Assembly (NCBI RefSeq): GCF_000812945.1
Contig: NZ_JSYM01000002.1
Coordinates: 1 to 64,000, forward strand
Direction: 5' to 3'
Length of the DNA: 64,000 nucleotides
DNA from: Flavobacterium sp. AED
GTDB lineage: Bacteria; Bacteroidota; Bacteroidia; Flavobacteriales; Flavobacteriaceae
The translations under genes were made by a program, and so were the position numbers. The stretch's first letter is position 1; the number at the start of each line of letters is the position of its first letter. The notes under the pieces are model-generated. The model was not told where the DNA came from. It ran no database searches and saw nothing but the letters and a program-made list of their open reading frames with translations. Positions 44,068 through 54,498 of this stretch are shown here, one piece after another.

Positions 44068-46266
44068 TTGAAAACGAAACTATTCCTCATTACGCCTCCT
44101 TTTACCCAACTGAATACACCGTATCCAGCAACTGCATATATCAAAGGGTTTCTGAATACCAAAAATATTGAGTCCGTTCAAGCGGATTTGGGTATCGAAG
44201 TAATTTTGAAACTGTTTTCGAAAGAAGGTTTGCAAAGTTTGTATCAAGTTGCAGGTTTCAAATTACAAGTTGAAGAAATTTCAGATAATTCGAAACGTAT
44301 TTTCGCTTTACAAGACGAATATCTAAAAACTATTGATGCCGTTATTGCTTTTTTACAAGGAAAAAATCCAACATTGGCACTTCAAATTTGTCAGGAAGAT
44401 TTCTTACCTGAAGCATCACGATTTGCACAATTGGAAGAATTGGATTGGGCTTTTGGTACTATGGGGACACAGGACAAAGCGAAACATTTGGCGACTTTGT
44501 ATCTGGAAGATATCTCCGATTTTATTGTGGAATGTGTCGATGCTAATTTTGGATTCAGTCGCTATGCTGAACGTTTGGGACGAAGTGCTAATTCTTTTGA
44601 CGAATTGTACGAAGCCTTGCAACAAGAACCAACGTATATTGATGGAATTTTGCTTTCGATTCTAAAAGAGAGAATAGAAACCATTCAACCTACGTTATTC
44701 CTTATTTCGGTTCCGTTTCCAGGGAATTTATATTCGGCTTTTCGTTCCGCACAATGGGTGAAAACGCATTATCCTGAAATTAAAATTTCAATGGGTGGCG
44801 GTTTCCCAAATACTGAATTGCGTTCGCTTTCGGATGCTCGTGTGTTTGAGTTTTTCGATTTTATTATGTTGGATGATGGCGAAACACCAATTGAAGAATT
44901 AATTTCCAATATTGAAAATACAGATTATAATTCCTATAAACGAACTTTTCTGTTGGAAGACGGAAAAGTGGTTTATAAAAATAATTCCCTAAAACACGAT
45001 TACAAACAATCGCAAGTGGGAACGCCTGATTACTCGGATTTGCTATTGGATAAATACATTTCGGTTATTGAAATTGTGAATCCAATGCATCGTATGTGGA
45101 GCGACGGACGCTGGAATAAACTCACCATGGCGCACGGTTGCTATTGGGGGAAATGCACTTTTTGCGATATTTCTTTAGATTATATCAAAGTATACGAACC
45201 CGTTGCTGCCAGTTTATTGTGCGACCGAATGGAAGAAATGATTGCCCAAACAGGCGAGAATGGATTTCATTTTGTAGATGAAGCGGCACCTCCTGCTTTG
45301 ATGCGCGCACTTGCACTCGAAGTCCTTCGCAGAAAATTAGCGGTAACGTGGTGGACGAACATTCGATTCGAAAAAAGTTTTACTAAAGATTTATGTTTAC
45401 TTCTAAAAGCATCTGGTTGTATAGCAGTTTCTGGCGGACTCGAAGTCGCTTCCGATAGATTATTAAAACTGATTGACAAAGGTGTAACAGTTGAACAAGT
45501 TGCTAAAGTAACCCGAAATTTCACCGAAGCCGGCGTAATGGTTCATGCCTATTTGATGTACGGTTATCCTACACAAACCATTCAGGAAACCGTCGACAGC
45601 CTAGAAATGGTACGTCAATTATTTGAAGTTGGCGTTTTGCAATCTGGATTTTGGCACCAGTTTGCCATGACGGCACACAGTCCTGTGGGTTTATATCCAG
45701 AGAAATTTGGTGTGGTAAAAGAAACCGAAATCTTGGGAACTTTTGCCAACAATGATATTAACTATACGGATTCAACAGGAATCGACCATGATAAATTCAG
45801 TTTTGGACTCAAGAAATCCTTGTTCAATTTCATGCACGGAATCTGTTTTGATTATGAGTTGCAGGATTGGTTTGAATTTAAAATTCCAAAGACTAAAATT
45901 TCACCTGATTTTATTTTTGATGCTTTACAAGAAGACAATGATTTCAATAGTAAACCCACTGCCAAAATTGTTTGGTTAGGAGGAAAGCCATTTATTGAGC
46001 ATTTTACCAAATCCAAAAAAGGAAATTCTTGGGAGTTGATGACCTTGACTTTCCATGATAAAAAAGAAAGTTTCTCCATTCAAACCAATAAAAAGGAAGG
46101 AGAATGGTTAGTGGAAATACTGCAAAAAATAGCAGTTTCGAATGCTAAAATCTACACGTTTCAAGAAGTAAAATCAAATTTTGAAACACAGTTTGAAGAC
46201 TTTGAATTGTTTTGGTACTCGAAACCAATTAAAACTCTTAGAGAATTTGGATTGTTAGTGTTGTAA
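44068..46266 (+). CDS. B12-binding domain radical SAM protein
   Basis: The start at TTG 44068 is preferred, since the frame from GTG 44020 would begin before the promoter -7 box and the conserved part starts KTKLFLITPPFTQ. The 732-residue protein has an N-terminal cobalamin-binding-like domain (about 30-280, SMGGGFPNTELR), a radical SAM domain with CxxxCxxC as CYWGKCTFC, and a long C-terminal extension. Such proteins use cobalamin and SAM for methyl transfer or ring chemistry; the substrate is unknown and no cofactor-specific neighbour is present. Confidence 0.8.
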   Translation: MKTKLFLITPPFTQLNTPYPATAYIKGFLNTKNIESVQADLGIEVILKLFSKEGLQSLYQVAGFKLQVEEISDNSKRIFALQDEYLKTIDAVIAFLQGKNPTLALQICQEDFLPEASRFAQLEELDWAFGTMGTQDKAKHLATLYLEDISDFIVECVDANFGFSRYAERLGRSANSFDELYEALQQEPTYIDGILLSILKERIETIQPTLFLISVPFPGNLYSAFRSAQWVKTHYPEIKISMGGGFPNTELRSLSDARVFEFFDFIMLDDGETPIEELISNIENTDYNSYKRTFLLEDGKVVYKNNSLKHDYKQSQVGTPDYSDLLLDKYISVIEIVNPMHRMWSDGRWNKLTMAHGCYWGKCTFCDISLDYIKVYEPVAASLLCDRMEEMIAQTGENGFHFVDEAAPPALMRALALEVLRRKLAVTWWTNIRFEKSFTKDLCLLLKASGCIAVSGGLEVASDRLLKLIDKGVTVEQVAKVTRNFTEAGVMVHAYLMYGYPTQTIQETVDSLEMVRQLFEVGVLQSGFWHQFAMTAHSPVGLYPEKFGVVKETEILGTFANNDINYTDSTGIDHDKFSFGLKKSLFNFMHGICFDYELQDWFEFKIPKTKISPDFIFDALQEDNDFNSKPTAKIVWLGGKPFIEHFTKSKKGNSWELMTLTFHDKKESFSIQTNKKEGEWLVEILQKIAVSNAKIYTFQEVKSNFETQFEDFELFWYSKPIKTLREFGLLVL

Positions 46267-46321
46267 ATTTATTTTATGATAACTATATCAAATTAGCATA
46301 AAACTTTTATTTTTAGATTAC

Positions 46322-46333
46322 GAAAACGTTTTC
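46322..46333. promoter_or_regulatory. Palindrome upstream of the acyl-CoA carboxylase operon
   Basis: GAAAACGTTTTC is a 12-bp perfect palindrome followed by TATTTTTA, a near -7 box. It may be an operator site. Confidence 0.3.
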
Positions 46334-46370
46334 TTTACTTATTTTTACAACCAATTAAATAAATACACGT

Positions 46371-46856
46371 ATGAGTATTGGTTATAAAGTAAATGTAAAT
46401 GATACGTTCCATTTTGATTTGGAAAAGGAAAGTATTTCACAACTGGATGCAGTTAGTGTGGAAGCTAATAAATTTCATATACTACATCAAAATACCCCTT
46501 ATAAAGCGGAAATCCTAACTTCTGATTTTATTCAAAAAAGCTATACGGTAAAGGTAAATAACAACACTTACGTTGTGGCAATTTCAAATCCATTGGATAT
46601 TCTCATCAAAGAAATGGGGTTTGAAGTGGGACTTACCAAGCAAGTCAATTTTATCAAAGCACCAATACCCGGATTGATTCTGGAAATCAGTGTTGTGGTG
46701 GGGCAAACGGTAAAAGAGAATGACAACCTAATTATTTTGGGCGCCATGAAAATGGAAAACAGTTTTCTTTCCCCTCGTGACGGTGTTATCAAAACGATTT
46801 CAGTAATGATGGGAGATGCCGTAGATAAAGGACAGTTGTTAATTGAATTTGAATAA
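46371..46856 (+). CDS. Biotin carboxyl carrier protein subunit of an acyl-CoA carboxylase
   Basis: The 161-residue protein has the biotinyl domain at its end, with the biotinylated Lys127 in AMKMEN, and a helical N-terminus. The next gene (biotin carboxylase) starts 4 nt after its stop, so these are one operon with the carboxyltransferase gene. In the complex it carries CO2 as carboxybiotin between the two active sites. The combination fits a propionyl- or acetyl-CoA-type carboxylase of the Bacteroidetes three-subunit form. Confidence 0.88.
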   Translation: MSIGYKVNVNDTFHFDLEKESISQLDAVSVEANKFHILHQNTPYKAEILTSDFIQKSYTVKVNNNTYVVAISNPLDILIKEMGFEVGLTKQVNFIKAPIPGLILEISVVVGQTVKENDNLIILGAMKMENSFLSPRDGVIKTISVMMGDAVDKGQLLIEFE

Positions 46857-46860
46857 GACT

Positions 46861-48303
46861 ATGAAAAAAATATTAGTTGCCAATAGAGGGGAAATTGCCA
46901 TCAGGGTGATGAAAACCGCACAGAAAATGGGCATTAAAACCGTGGCGGTATATTCAACTGCGGATAGAAATGCACCTCATGTAAAATTTGCCGATGAAGC
47001 CGTTTGGATTGGAGAAGCACCTTCGAGTCAATCCTATTTATTAGGTAGCAAAATCATTGAAGTGGCCAAATCCTTAAACGTAGATGCGATTCATCCCGGT
47101 TACGGATTTTTGAGTGAAAATGCTGATTTTGCCGAAGAGGCCGAAAAAAATAACATCATTTTTATTGGTCCTAAGTCGAAAGCGATAAAAATCATGGGGA
47201 GTAAATTAGCGGCCAAAGATGCCGTTAAGCAATACAATATTCCAATGGTTCCCGGTTTTGATGAAGCGATTACCGATGTCGAAAAAGCAAAAGTAGTTGC
47301 CAAGGAAATTGGTTTTCCAATTTTGATTAAAGCTTCAGCAGGAGGTGGTGGAAAAGGAATGCGAGTCGTAGAAAGTGAAGCGGATTTCGAATCCCAAATG
47401 GATCGAGCCATCAGTGAAGCAATTTCCGCATTTGGAGATGGTTCCGTTTTTATAGAAAAATATGTGGGTTCGCCAAGGCATATCGAAATTCAAGTTATGG
47501 CAGACAGTCACGGCAATGTACTGTATTTATTCGAAAGAGAATGCAGCATCCAGCGTCGTCACCAAAAAGTGATAGAAGAAGCGCCTTCTTCGGTTTTAAC
47601 ACCGGAATTGCGTAAAAAAATGGGTGAAGCAGCCGTTTTGGTGGCCAAATCCTGTGATTATTTGGGAGCTGGAACCGTCGAATTTTTATTGGACGAAAAC
47701 AATAATTTCTACTTCCTAGAAATGAATACCCGTTTGCAGGTGGAACATCCCGTTACGGAATGGATTACTGGAACTGATTTGGTAGAATTGCAAATAAGAG
47801 TGGCAAGGGGAGAAGCATTGACAATCAAACAAGACGATTTGAAAATAAAAGGACATGCAATGGAATTGCGTGTGTATGCTGAAGATCCGATGAATGATTT
47901 TCTGCCAAGTGTAGGTCATTTGGATGTATATCAATTGCCAGTTGGCGAAGGAATTCGGGTAGATAATGGTTTTGAACAAGGCATGGATATTCCTATTTAT
48001 TACGATCCAATGTTGGCAAAATTAATCACCTACGGAGAAACTAGAGAAGAGGCAATTCAAATTATGCTCAAAGCCATTGAAGGGTACCAAGTGGAAGGTG
48101 TACAAACGACTTTGCCTTTCGGGAAATTTGTTTTTGAACACGAGGCGTTCCGTTCCGGGAAATTTGACACGCATTTCGTAAAAAACTATTACAATGCCGA
48201 TGTATTGAAAAACCAAATGGTGCAAGAAGCCGAAATCGCTGCTTTGGTAGCGTTGAAACAGTATTTTGAAGATCAAAAAATCGTACGCTTACCAATTCAA
48301 TAA
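46861..48303 (+). CDS. accC: Biotin carboxylase subunit of acyl-CoA carboxylase
   Basis: The start at 46861 is chosen because KKILVANRGEIAIRVM is the usual N-terminus; an upstream TTG at 46843 overlaps the previous gene. The 480-residue enzyme has the ATP-grasp features KASAGGGGKGMRVV, EKYVGSPRHIEIQV, ERECSIQRRHQKVIEEAPS and EMNTRLQVEHPVTE. It carboxylates biotin on the carrier using ATP and bicarbonate. It is longer than E. coli AccC (about 450), with an extended C-terminus. Confidence 0.9.
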   Translation: MKKILVANRGEIAIRVMKTAQKMGIKTVAVYSTADRNAPHVKFADEAVWIGEAPSSQSYLLGSKIIEVAKSLNVDAIHPGYGFLSENADFAEEAEKNNIIFIGPKSKAIKIMGSKLAAKDAVKQYNIPMVPGFDEAITDVEKAKVVAKEIGFPILIKASAGGGGKGMRVVESEADFESQMDRAISEAISAFGDGSVFIEKYVGSPRHIEIQVMADSHGNVLYLFERECSIQRRHQKVIEEAPSSVLTPELRKKMGEAAVLVAKSCDYLGAGTVEFLLDENNNFYFLEMNTRLQVEHPVTEWITGTDLVELQIRVARGEALTIKQDDLKIKGHAMELRVYAEDPMNDFLPSVGHLDVYQLPVGEGIRVDNGFEQGMDIPIYYDPMLAKLITYGETREEAIQIMLKAIEGYQVEGVQTTLPFGKFVFEHEAFRSGKFDTHFVKNYYNADVLKNQMVQEAEIAALVALKQYFEDQKIVRLPIQ

Positions 48304-48306
48304 AGT

Positions 48307-49848
48307 ATGGAATCTAAAATAAAAACATTAAACGATAAAATTGCTGAAGCCCATTTAGGAGGCGGTAAAAAACGCATCGAAAAACAACATTCCAATAAAA
48401 AACTGACTGCAAGAGAACGCGTCAATTATTTGATGGATGAAGGTTCTTTTGAAGAAATCGGGATGTTGGTAACGCACCGAACTTCTGATTTTGGAATGGA
48501 AAAAGAGCTGTATTATGGTGATGGAGTCATTACAGGATACGGAACTATAAACGGACGATTGGTTTATATTTTTGCGCAGGATTTTACCATTTTTGGTGGT
48601 TCGTTATCTGAAACACATGCCGAAAAAATCTGTAAAGTAATGGATATGGCGGTCAAAATGGGAGCACCCATGATTGGACTGAATGATTCTGGTGGAGCAC
48701 GTATTCAAGAAGGTGTTCGTTCTTTGGGCGGTTATGCCGATATTTTCTACAGAAACGTACAAGCCAGTGGCGTGATTCCGCAAATTTCTGCGATTATGGG
48801 ACCCTGCGCCGGTGGAGCCGTGTATTCTCCTGCTATGACCGATTTTACGATGATGGTCGAAGACACCAGTTATATGTTTGTAACAGGACCTAATGTGGTA
48901 AAAACCGTGACCAATGAAACCGTGACTTCTGAGGAATTGGGAGGGGCGAGCACGCATTCTACTAAATCCGGTGTGGCACATTGCACGTCAGCAAATGATG
49001 TGGAATGTCTTGAAGATTTGAAACGCTTGTTAAGTTATTTGCCACAAAGCAATAAAGAGAAAGCGCACAATTTACCCTACGAACTCAATGATGAGGTGCG
49101 TACTAAATTAGCGACAATTATTCCCGATAATCCAAACAAACCCTACGATATGCACGAGGTGATTGGTGGGATTATTGACGAAGATTCGTTTTTTGAAATT
49201 CATAAAAATTATGCCGAAAATATCCTAGTGGGTTTTGCCAGATTGGGAGGAAAAAGCATTGGAATTATTGCGAACCAACCGATGATTTTAGCCGGTTGTC
49301 TCGATGTGAACAGTTCGAAAAAAGCGGCTCGATTTACCCGTTTTTGCGATTGCTTTAATATTCCGTTATTGGTTTTGGTGGATGTACCAGGTTTTTTACC
49401 GGGAACCGATCAAGAGTGGAGCGGGATTATCGTTCACGGTGCAAAATTGCTATACGCTTTGAGCGAAGCAACCGTGCCAAGAGTGACCGTGATTACTCGA
49501 AAAGCTTATGGTGGCGCGTATGATGTAATGAACTCAAAACACATTGGTGCCGACATGAATTTTGCTTGGCCAACTGCCGAAATTGCCGTTATGGGAGCCA
49601 AAGGTGCCTCTGAAATTATCTTCAAGAAAGAAATAAACGAGGCCGAAGACCATGAAGCCAAACTCTTGGAAAAAGAAGCAGAATATGCTGATTTGTTTGC
49701 GAATCCATACACAGCAGCGCAACGTGGTTTTGTGGATGAGGTAATCCTCCCGCAAGATACAAGACGGAAACTGATAAAGGCCTTTAGTATGCTTGAAAAT
49801 AAAGTGAGTGTAACCCCAAATAGAAAACACGGGAATATTCCTTTGTAA
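48307..49848 (+). CDS. Acyl-CoA carboxylase beta subunit (carboxyltransferase)
   Basis: The 513-residue protein has the two crotonase-type halves of carboxyltransferases: [50 protein letters not shown] in the first and [27 protein letters not shown] in the second. It is of the propionyl-CoA carboxylase beta / methylmalonyl-CoA decarboxylase alpha family. The GGARIQEG and DQEW signatures mark the acyl-CoA site. It ends the operon; a terminator follows. Confidence 0.9.
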   Translation: MESKIKTLNDKIAEAHLGGGKKRIEKQHSNKKLTARERVNYLMDEGSFEEIGMLVTHRTSDFGMEKELYYGDGVITGYGTINGRLVYIFAQDFTIFGGSLSETHAEKICKVMDMAVKMGAPMIGLNDSGGARIQEGVRSLGGYADIFYRNVQASGVIPQISAIMGPCAGGAVYSPAMTDFTMMVEDTSYMFVTGPNVVKTVTNETVTSEELGGASTHSTKSGVAHCTSANDVECLEDLKRLLSYLPQSNKEKAHNLPYELNDEVRTKLATIIPDNPNKPYDMHEVIGGIIDEDSFFEIHKNYAENILVGFARLGGKSIGIIANQPMILAGCLDVNSSKKAARFTRFCDCFNIPLLVLVDVPGFLPGTDQEWSGIIVHGAKLLYALSEATVPRVTVITRKAYGGAYDVMNSKHIGADMNFAWPTAEIAVMGAKGASEIIFKKEINEAEDHEAKLLEKEAEYADLFANPYTAAQRGFVDEVILPQDTRRKLIKAFSMLENKVSVTPNRKHGNIPL

Positions 49849-49872
49849 TCTTTCAGTAAGAAATAGAAATAG

Positions 49873-49902
49873 AAAAACCACCTGATTTGGGTGGTTTTTT
49901 TG
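49873..49902 (+). terminator. Terminator of the acyl-CoA carboxylase operon
   Basis: A 10-bp stem (49873-49882 with 49890-49899, core AACCACC/GGTGGTT) precedes a T run. The A-rich left flank could also serve the convergent gene. Confidence 0.8.
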
Positions 49903-49922
49903 TTTTATAGAAGAAAGAGATT

Positions 49923-50450
49923 TTAATTTTTGGTAACCCAATAATGAAAATCTCTTTCTAAATCATAAGTCATCCTGTTTACACTTCTTCTCATAATAAA
50001 ATAGGGTATTCCAAGCATAAATGTCATATGTAATACTAAAAACGGAAAAACAAATAATGTGGCATCTCCAGCATCAGTAAATAAAAAAACACTAAAAAAG
50101 ATAGCGTAAAACAAAAGGAAAAAGCCTAAAAAGAAAATCATTTTTCTTTGAAATCCGTTAACTTCAGTTTTGATAATTAATTTGTCCGTTTCCTGAGTAA
50201 ATTTCCCTGTTGCTTTTGCAAAAGAATGACTAGTATCAAATAATTTTCGTCTCTTTTTTAATTCAAAACCATTGTTTTCAATAGTTCCTTTGTATTCATT
50301 TTTACTGGAAGTAAAAACTTCAAAAGGCTCAAAACCTAAATTAGACTCGTCAACATTTTCTCTGAATTTCTTTGTGAAATCAATTTTTGAAATTTGTAAT
50401 TCTATGTTAATATCTTTGATTAGATTTATTTTTCTTAAAAAATTATTCAT
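49923..50450 (-). CDS. Small membrane protein next to the M48 peptidase
   Basis: The 175-residue protein has a soluble N-terminal part (about 1-105) and two membrane segments (about 107-125 and 131-151), with a basic end. I know no family for it. It follows the M48 peptidase gene on the same strand after 66 nt and may form a unit with it. There is no further clue to its role. Confidence 0.6.
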   Translation of the reverse strand: MNNFLRKINLIKDINIELQISKIDFTKKFRENVDESNLGFEPFEVFTSSKNEYKGTIENNGFELKKRRKLFDTSHSFAKATGKFTQETDKLIIKTEVNGFQRKMIFFLGFFLLFYAIFFSVFLFTDAGDATLFVFPFLVLHMTFMLGIPYFIMRRSVNRMTYDLERDFHYWVTKN

Positions 50451-50516
50451 TTATTTTTGGTTTAATTATTTGTTATTAAATACTTTTTACGAGCTCAAAA
50501 TTGCAATTACATCTGT

Positions 50517-52577
50517 CTATGCAAAATGGTTTTCATTTTCGAATAGTTTATTTTTTAAATTTAATAGACCCTTTTTTGTTAGAAAATACCCTCTGGAAAG
50601 CAGATAATTATAATCATTTATTGAAGTAAATAAGATTTGTAATTCATGCTCAATATATTTCTGATTACTAAAATAGACCCAATCTTCAGCAAGGTATTTT
50701 TCAAAGTTTTCTTTGATTCTTTCCGTTATTTCGGTGCTATAAATTTCTTGATTTAGAATATTAGAAATTTCCTTTTTTAATTCTTTTTCCAGTTTTTTTA
50801 ATTCTATTAAATTAGAATTAATTTGTTCTATAGGTGTAACGATATGAAAAAAATGTGTCGAATTTAAAAGATTGGAATACAATTCAATTTGTTGATCAAA
50901 CTTTTTGTCAAATTTGAAAAAGTTACTATATCTTAATTTTAATTCTTCGTTGGTACCATTATTTAAAGATATTTGATAGTAATAATTATAAATTTTTATA
51001 TCATTTTCAGTGATTTTAGTTTTCAAATTTTCAATTTCTTTTTCCAGTTTTGGCAAAAGTTCATTGGCATCATTTGCTTTGTATTTTTGTCCGTCATAGT
51101 CAAATGTTTTAATTGAAAAATCTTTATTTGATATGCTTGTCAATGTGTTTTTATCATTTTCTAAACCAATATAATCGTAAACCATGTCTACTTTTTCCTT
51201 GCTGAAAAGCGTTTCAAAAGGTTCTAATTTATTTGCTGCTTCAATAGTAGCTAAGTCAAAATAATTTGGATTTTTATTATCATAATATCCATTAAAAATT
51301 TTATTAAATGTATTTTTTTTAAAGCTCTTGACGTATTCACTCTTAAATTCATCCATTTTAAAAGAGGTGATTTTATCGTTATATTCTATATTTGAAAACA
51401 ATTTTGCAGTAAGGTTTATTTGTAGCTCTTCAGGATTATTAAATAACGCAATTGCCGGAAAATTACTTGGATTTTCTTTTATGATATTTGTTTTCTCAAT
51501 ATTTAAAACCCGCTCTTCTACACTTGGGTGTGAAGCCCATTGATTCTTTATATTAAGTTTGGACTTATTATATTTACTTGTTTCTAATTCAGTAACTAAG
51601 GGTAAATTATCCTTAAAGTTTAAAGAACTCTCTTTTCCTAAAAAATTCATTACATAGCTTTGTTCTTTGTAGATATTATCACTTTTAATATTTTCGGATA
51701 TTTTATCTCCATAAAAATTTAAAACTGAATTATAGGAATGATCTGCTAAATCCATTCTTAAAAGTGAATGTTTAAGAGGTGGATATCCTGCTATATTTGC
51801 TGCAACTTCATCTGCATGAAATTCCATTTCCCTTGAAAGCGCCATATAATTTAAGTTCACATAATCATACATTTTTCTCAGAATCCATTGTATTCCTTGA
51901 ATAATTTTTAGAGAAATCATGACAAAAATTGAAAAGTAGCCACTAATACTAGCCCATTTTTGAATCATTTTATCGAATGATTCATTGTCATAAAGCATAT
52001 TGAAAATAACCTGATTAACATTGTAAACGTAACTTCCAACCTTCATGCTTCTTTGAGAGAAATGACCAAATTCATGAGCTAAAATTGCTTTAAATTCTTG
52101 CTCTGTAATAGTATTAACAAGTCCTAAACCAATTTGTAAATTTTTCTTAATTGGAAAAAACATGCTCCAAAAACTGGAATCATAAAATACACTTGCATTT
52201 ACATCAGTTGATAAATACACTTTGTTTGGGAAATTTGTATCTATTGCCACTACAATATCTTCAATAAATTTAAACAGTTTTGGTTCTTCATCTTTTGTTA
52301 TCTCGGTCAAATGGCTTCTGTCTATTTTATGTTTCTTAAATATAAATTTAAACAAAAAGACAACTACAAAAAAACCTAAACTGGCTAAGCCAATTCCTAA
52401 AGCAAGAGTTGCAAGCATTGGTTTTGCCATAATAATTGCAATCCCACCGATTACACTCAAAATAGTTAAACCAATACCTAAGATTAATAAAAGGATGTAA
52501 GAAAGTATAAATAAAGCAATTGAAACAATTGCTTTTGCTGTCATTTTTTTAAAATTGTTAGATACTTGAATGTTCAT
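50517..52577 (-). CDS. M48-family membrane metallopeptidase
   Basis: The 686-residue protein has membrane segments near 17-40, 47-75 and 205-235, and the M48 catalytic motif HEFGH in AILAHEFGHFSQ (about 166-170). The third zinc ligand is probably the Glu in REMEFHADEVAA. The C-terminal 350 residues are helical and Lys/Glu/Asn-rich without a known fold. Relatives include HtpX-like quality-control proteases, but this is much longer than HtpX, and the family is common in Bacteroidetes. An in-frame Met at residue 12 is an alternative start. Confidence 0.8.
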   Translation of the reverse strand: MNIQVSNNFKKMTAKAIVSIALFILSYILLLILGIGLTILSVIGGIAIIMAKPMLATLALGIGLASLGFFVVVFLFKFIFKKHKIDRSHLTEITKDEEPKLFKFIEDIVVAIDTNFPNKVYLSTDVNASVFYDSSFWSMFFPIKKNLQIGLGLVNTITEQEFKAILAHEFGHFSQRSMKVGSYVYNVNQVIFNMLYDNESFDKMIQKWASISGYFSIFVMISLKIIQGIQWILRKMYDYVNLNYMALSREMEFHADEVAANIAGYPPLKHSLLRMDLADHSYNSVLNFYGDKISENIKSDNIYKEQSYVMNFLGKESSLNFKDNLPLVTELETSKYNKSKLNIKNQWASHPSVEERVLNIEKTNIIKENPSNFPAIALFNNPEELQINLTAKLFSNIEYNDKITSFKMDEFKSEYVKSFKKNTFNKIFNGYYDNKNPNYFDLATIEAANKLEPFETLFSKEKVDMVYDYIGLENDKNTLTSISNKDFSIKTFDYDGQKYKANDANELLPKLEKEIENLKTKITENDIKIYNYYYQISLNNGTNEELKLRYSNFFKFDKKFDQQIELYSNLLNSTHFFHIVTPIEQINSNLIELKKLEKELKKEISNILNQEIYSTEITERIKENFEKYLAEDWVYFSNQKYIEHELQILFTSINDYNYLLSRGYFLTKKGLLNLKNKLFENENHFA

Positions 52578-52664
52578 TTAATTGGTTAATTTAGTTAGTT
52601 TTTTACAATTTTTGGTAACACGAAAGAGACAATCATACCAGCGGTGAATTATATAAAAAGAAGG

Positions 52665-53158
52665 CTAATGAAGACTTACCACTTTTGTTATTTTCCAATT
52701 GTTATTATCATTTTGCCAAAAGATTATAAATTTACTGACATGAGATAGCGTTCCTGACTTTTCAGTATTGTTATGAAATTTATGAAGTCCCATTTCGATA
52801 GCTCCAAAATCCTTAATTGGATATACTTCAATACTTCCTTTTACTAATTCCCTTGTCACTTTACCACAAACGTATTTTTCAGTACCATCTAAAATTTCCT
52901 GTTTAGATGTCATTAGTCCACCTTTATCGTGGTAAAATTCTATTTTATCTGAATAAATAGCTGCTTGCTTGTCAAGATTACAAGTATTATAGGCTTCAAA
53001 AAACACACTGTCCATAGCGACGATAGTTTTGTATAATTCTAGATTGTCAGGAATGTATTTGTATAAAGGTGCTGCAGAATAGCTTTTTTAGAAGAACAAG
53101 CTAAAAGAAAAATTGCTAATATCAAACTAAAATAAAGGGTTGTTTTAATACTTCTCAT
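52665..53158 (-). pseudogene. NTF2-like (DUF4440-type) lipoprotein with a frameshift
   Basis: From ATG 53158 a lipoprotein signal (ILAIFLLACSS) is followed by a frame that soon ends. The remainder (116 residues from 53015) is a complete NTF2-like domain, but its frame needs one extra nucleotide in the A6 run (plus-strand T6 at 53084-53089). With seven bases the reading continues as KKSYSAAPLYKYIPDNLEL into the domain. This is either a true frameshift or a homopolymer error. The family includes diverse small binding and signalling folds, so function is unknown. Confidence 0.65.
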
Positions 53159-53406
53159 ACTATTTTTTTTAATTGTCATTGTCCAAAAATTGTCTATAAA
53201 ATATATTTCTTGTCAAACTGTACCTATTAGTATTGTAAAAATAACTAAAAGAATCCTATCTTAAGAATTATCTTATTAACATGGTTTTGTCCTTTTAAAA
53301 TACCGGTTGGTGTTTTTTTATTATCATTTGACATTTTAGTATCTTTCTAATAGCATTTAAAAGCATAGGTTTGCTTTCTATGTTTTATTTTAACCAACCA
53401 ACCATA

Positions 53407-54498
53407 ATGTTTAAAAAGAAATCACTTTTACTTGTATTACTATTCCTTTCCTTTATTTCCTTTGCTCAAAATGTAGCGGAGCAAAACAGTTTCTTTCTCT
53501 ATTCAGGAAGAGTGGAGCATCTAGCCGATAATAAAGTGGTTTTGATAGGTTCGGCATCGTCCGTTTCGTTTAATTTTAAAGGGAATTTGTGTTCGATTTC
53601 GTTACAAAGTGTTGAAGAACACCAAAATTATGTTTCATTAGAATTAGATGGTAACTATATTGGAAGAGTTCGAATTGAAAAAGGAGCGTTGCAGTCCTTT
53701 CCCATTGTAATTTCCAAAAAGAAAAAAATGCACCGTCTCACGATTTATAAAGCTACAGAAGCTACAAATGGCGGGGTTTTATTTGGTGGAACTACAGCCA
53801 AACTAACCCAAATCACTCCTGAAAACAAAAAGAAAATTGAACTCATAGGCGATTCCATTACGTGTGGATTTGGTAACGATACGGCTGCAATTCCTTGTGG
53901 AACAGGGGAATGGTATGACCAGCATAATGCGTATTGGGCGTATGGACCTATCGTTTCTCGTAGCCTTAATGTGGATTATGTGTTGAGTTCCGTTTCTGGA
54001 TTTGGGATGTATCGCAACTGGAATGATGAGCACAAAGACGAAGCAATTATTCCTGATGTTTACGAAAATTTGTATTTGAATAAAGATAATTCTAAACCGT
54101 ATGATTTTGCTTTTCAGCCGGATTTGGTAAGTATTTGTTTGGGAACGAATGACCTTTCGGATGGAGACGGAAAAAAAGAGCGATTGCCTTTTAACGAAGA
54201 AAAATATGTTTCGAATTACATCAATTTTATCAAAACGGTTTATAAACATGCGCCAAATACCAGAATAGTATTGTTGAACAGTCCAATGGTTTCGGGTGAC
54301 AGAAATGTGACTTTGGTGCGCTGTTTGAAAAAAGTGATTCATGCTTTTGAAAATGATACGGAACACAAAACTATAGCCTTATTCGAATTTCAATCGATGA
54401 AACCTAACGGTTGCGGTTCCCATCCAGATATAGCCGATGACAAAATCATGGCTGCCCAATTAACTCCTTTCTTTAAAAAAATACTAGATGAAAAATAA
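53407..54498 (+). CDS. CE2-type carbohydrate esterase (SGNH/GDSL hydrolase)
   Basis: The start at 53407 gives a signal peptide (about 1-21, ending FAQ); the upstream ATG at 53371 only lengthens it. The 363-residue enzyme has the two-part CE2 build: an N-terminal jelly roll (about 30-140, FYLYSGRVEHL region) and an SGNH domain with the nucleophile in ELIGDSITCGFG and the His of GCGSHPD. Family members remove acetyl groups from xylan or glucomannan. It overlaps the next esterase gene by 11 nt, so they act together. Confidence 0.85.
   Translation: MFKKKSLLLVLLFLSFISFAQNVAEQNSFFLYSGRVEHLADNKVVLIGSASSVSFNFKGNLCSISLQSVEEHQNYVSLELDGNYIGRVRIEKGALQSFPIVISKKKKMHRLTIYKATEATNGGVLFGGTTAKLTQITPENKKKIELIGDSITCGFGNDTAAIPCGTGEWYDQHNAYWAYGPIVSRSLNVDYVLSSVSGFGMYRNWNDEHKDEAIIPDVYENLYLNKDNSKPYDFAFQPDLVSICLGTNDLSDGDGKKERLPFNEEKYVSNYINFIKTVYKHAPNTRIVLLNSPMVSGDRNVTLVRCLKKVIHAFENDTEHKTIALFEFQSMKPNGCGSHPDIADDKIMAAQLTPFFKKILDEK

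Noticed and set aside
48604..48981. Minus-strand His-rich frame opposite the carboxyltransferase gene
   Set aside because: It is the complement of a well-supported gene; the composition follows from the codon usage of the real strand.
53803..54366. Minus-strand frame of 187 codons inside the CE2 esterase gene
   Set aside because: The overlapping plus-strand gene has clear catalytic motifs; the minus-strand product has no family features.
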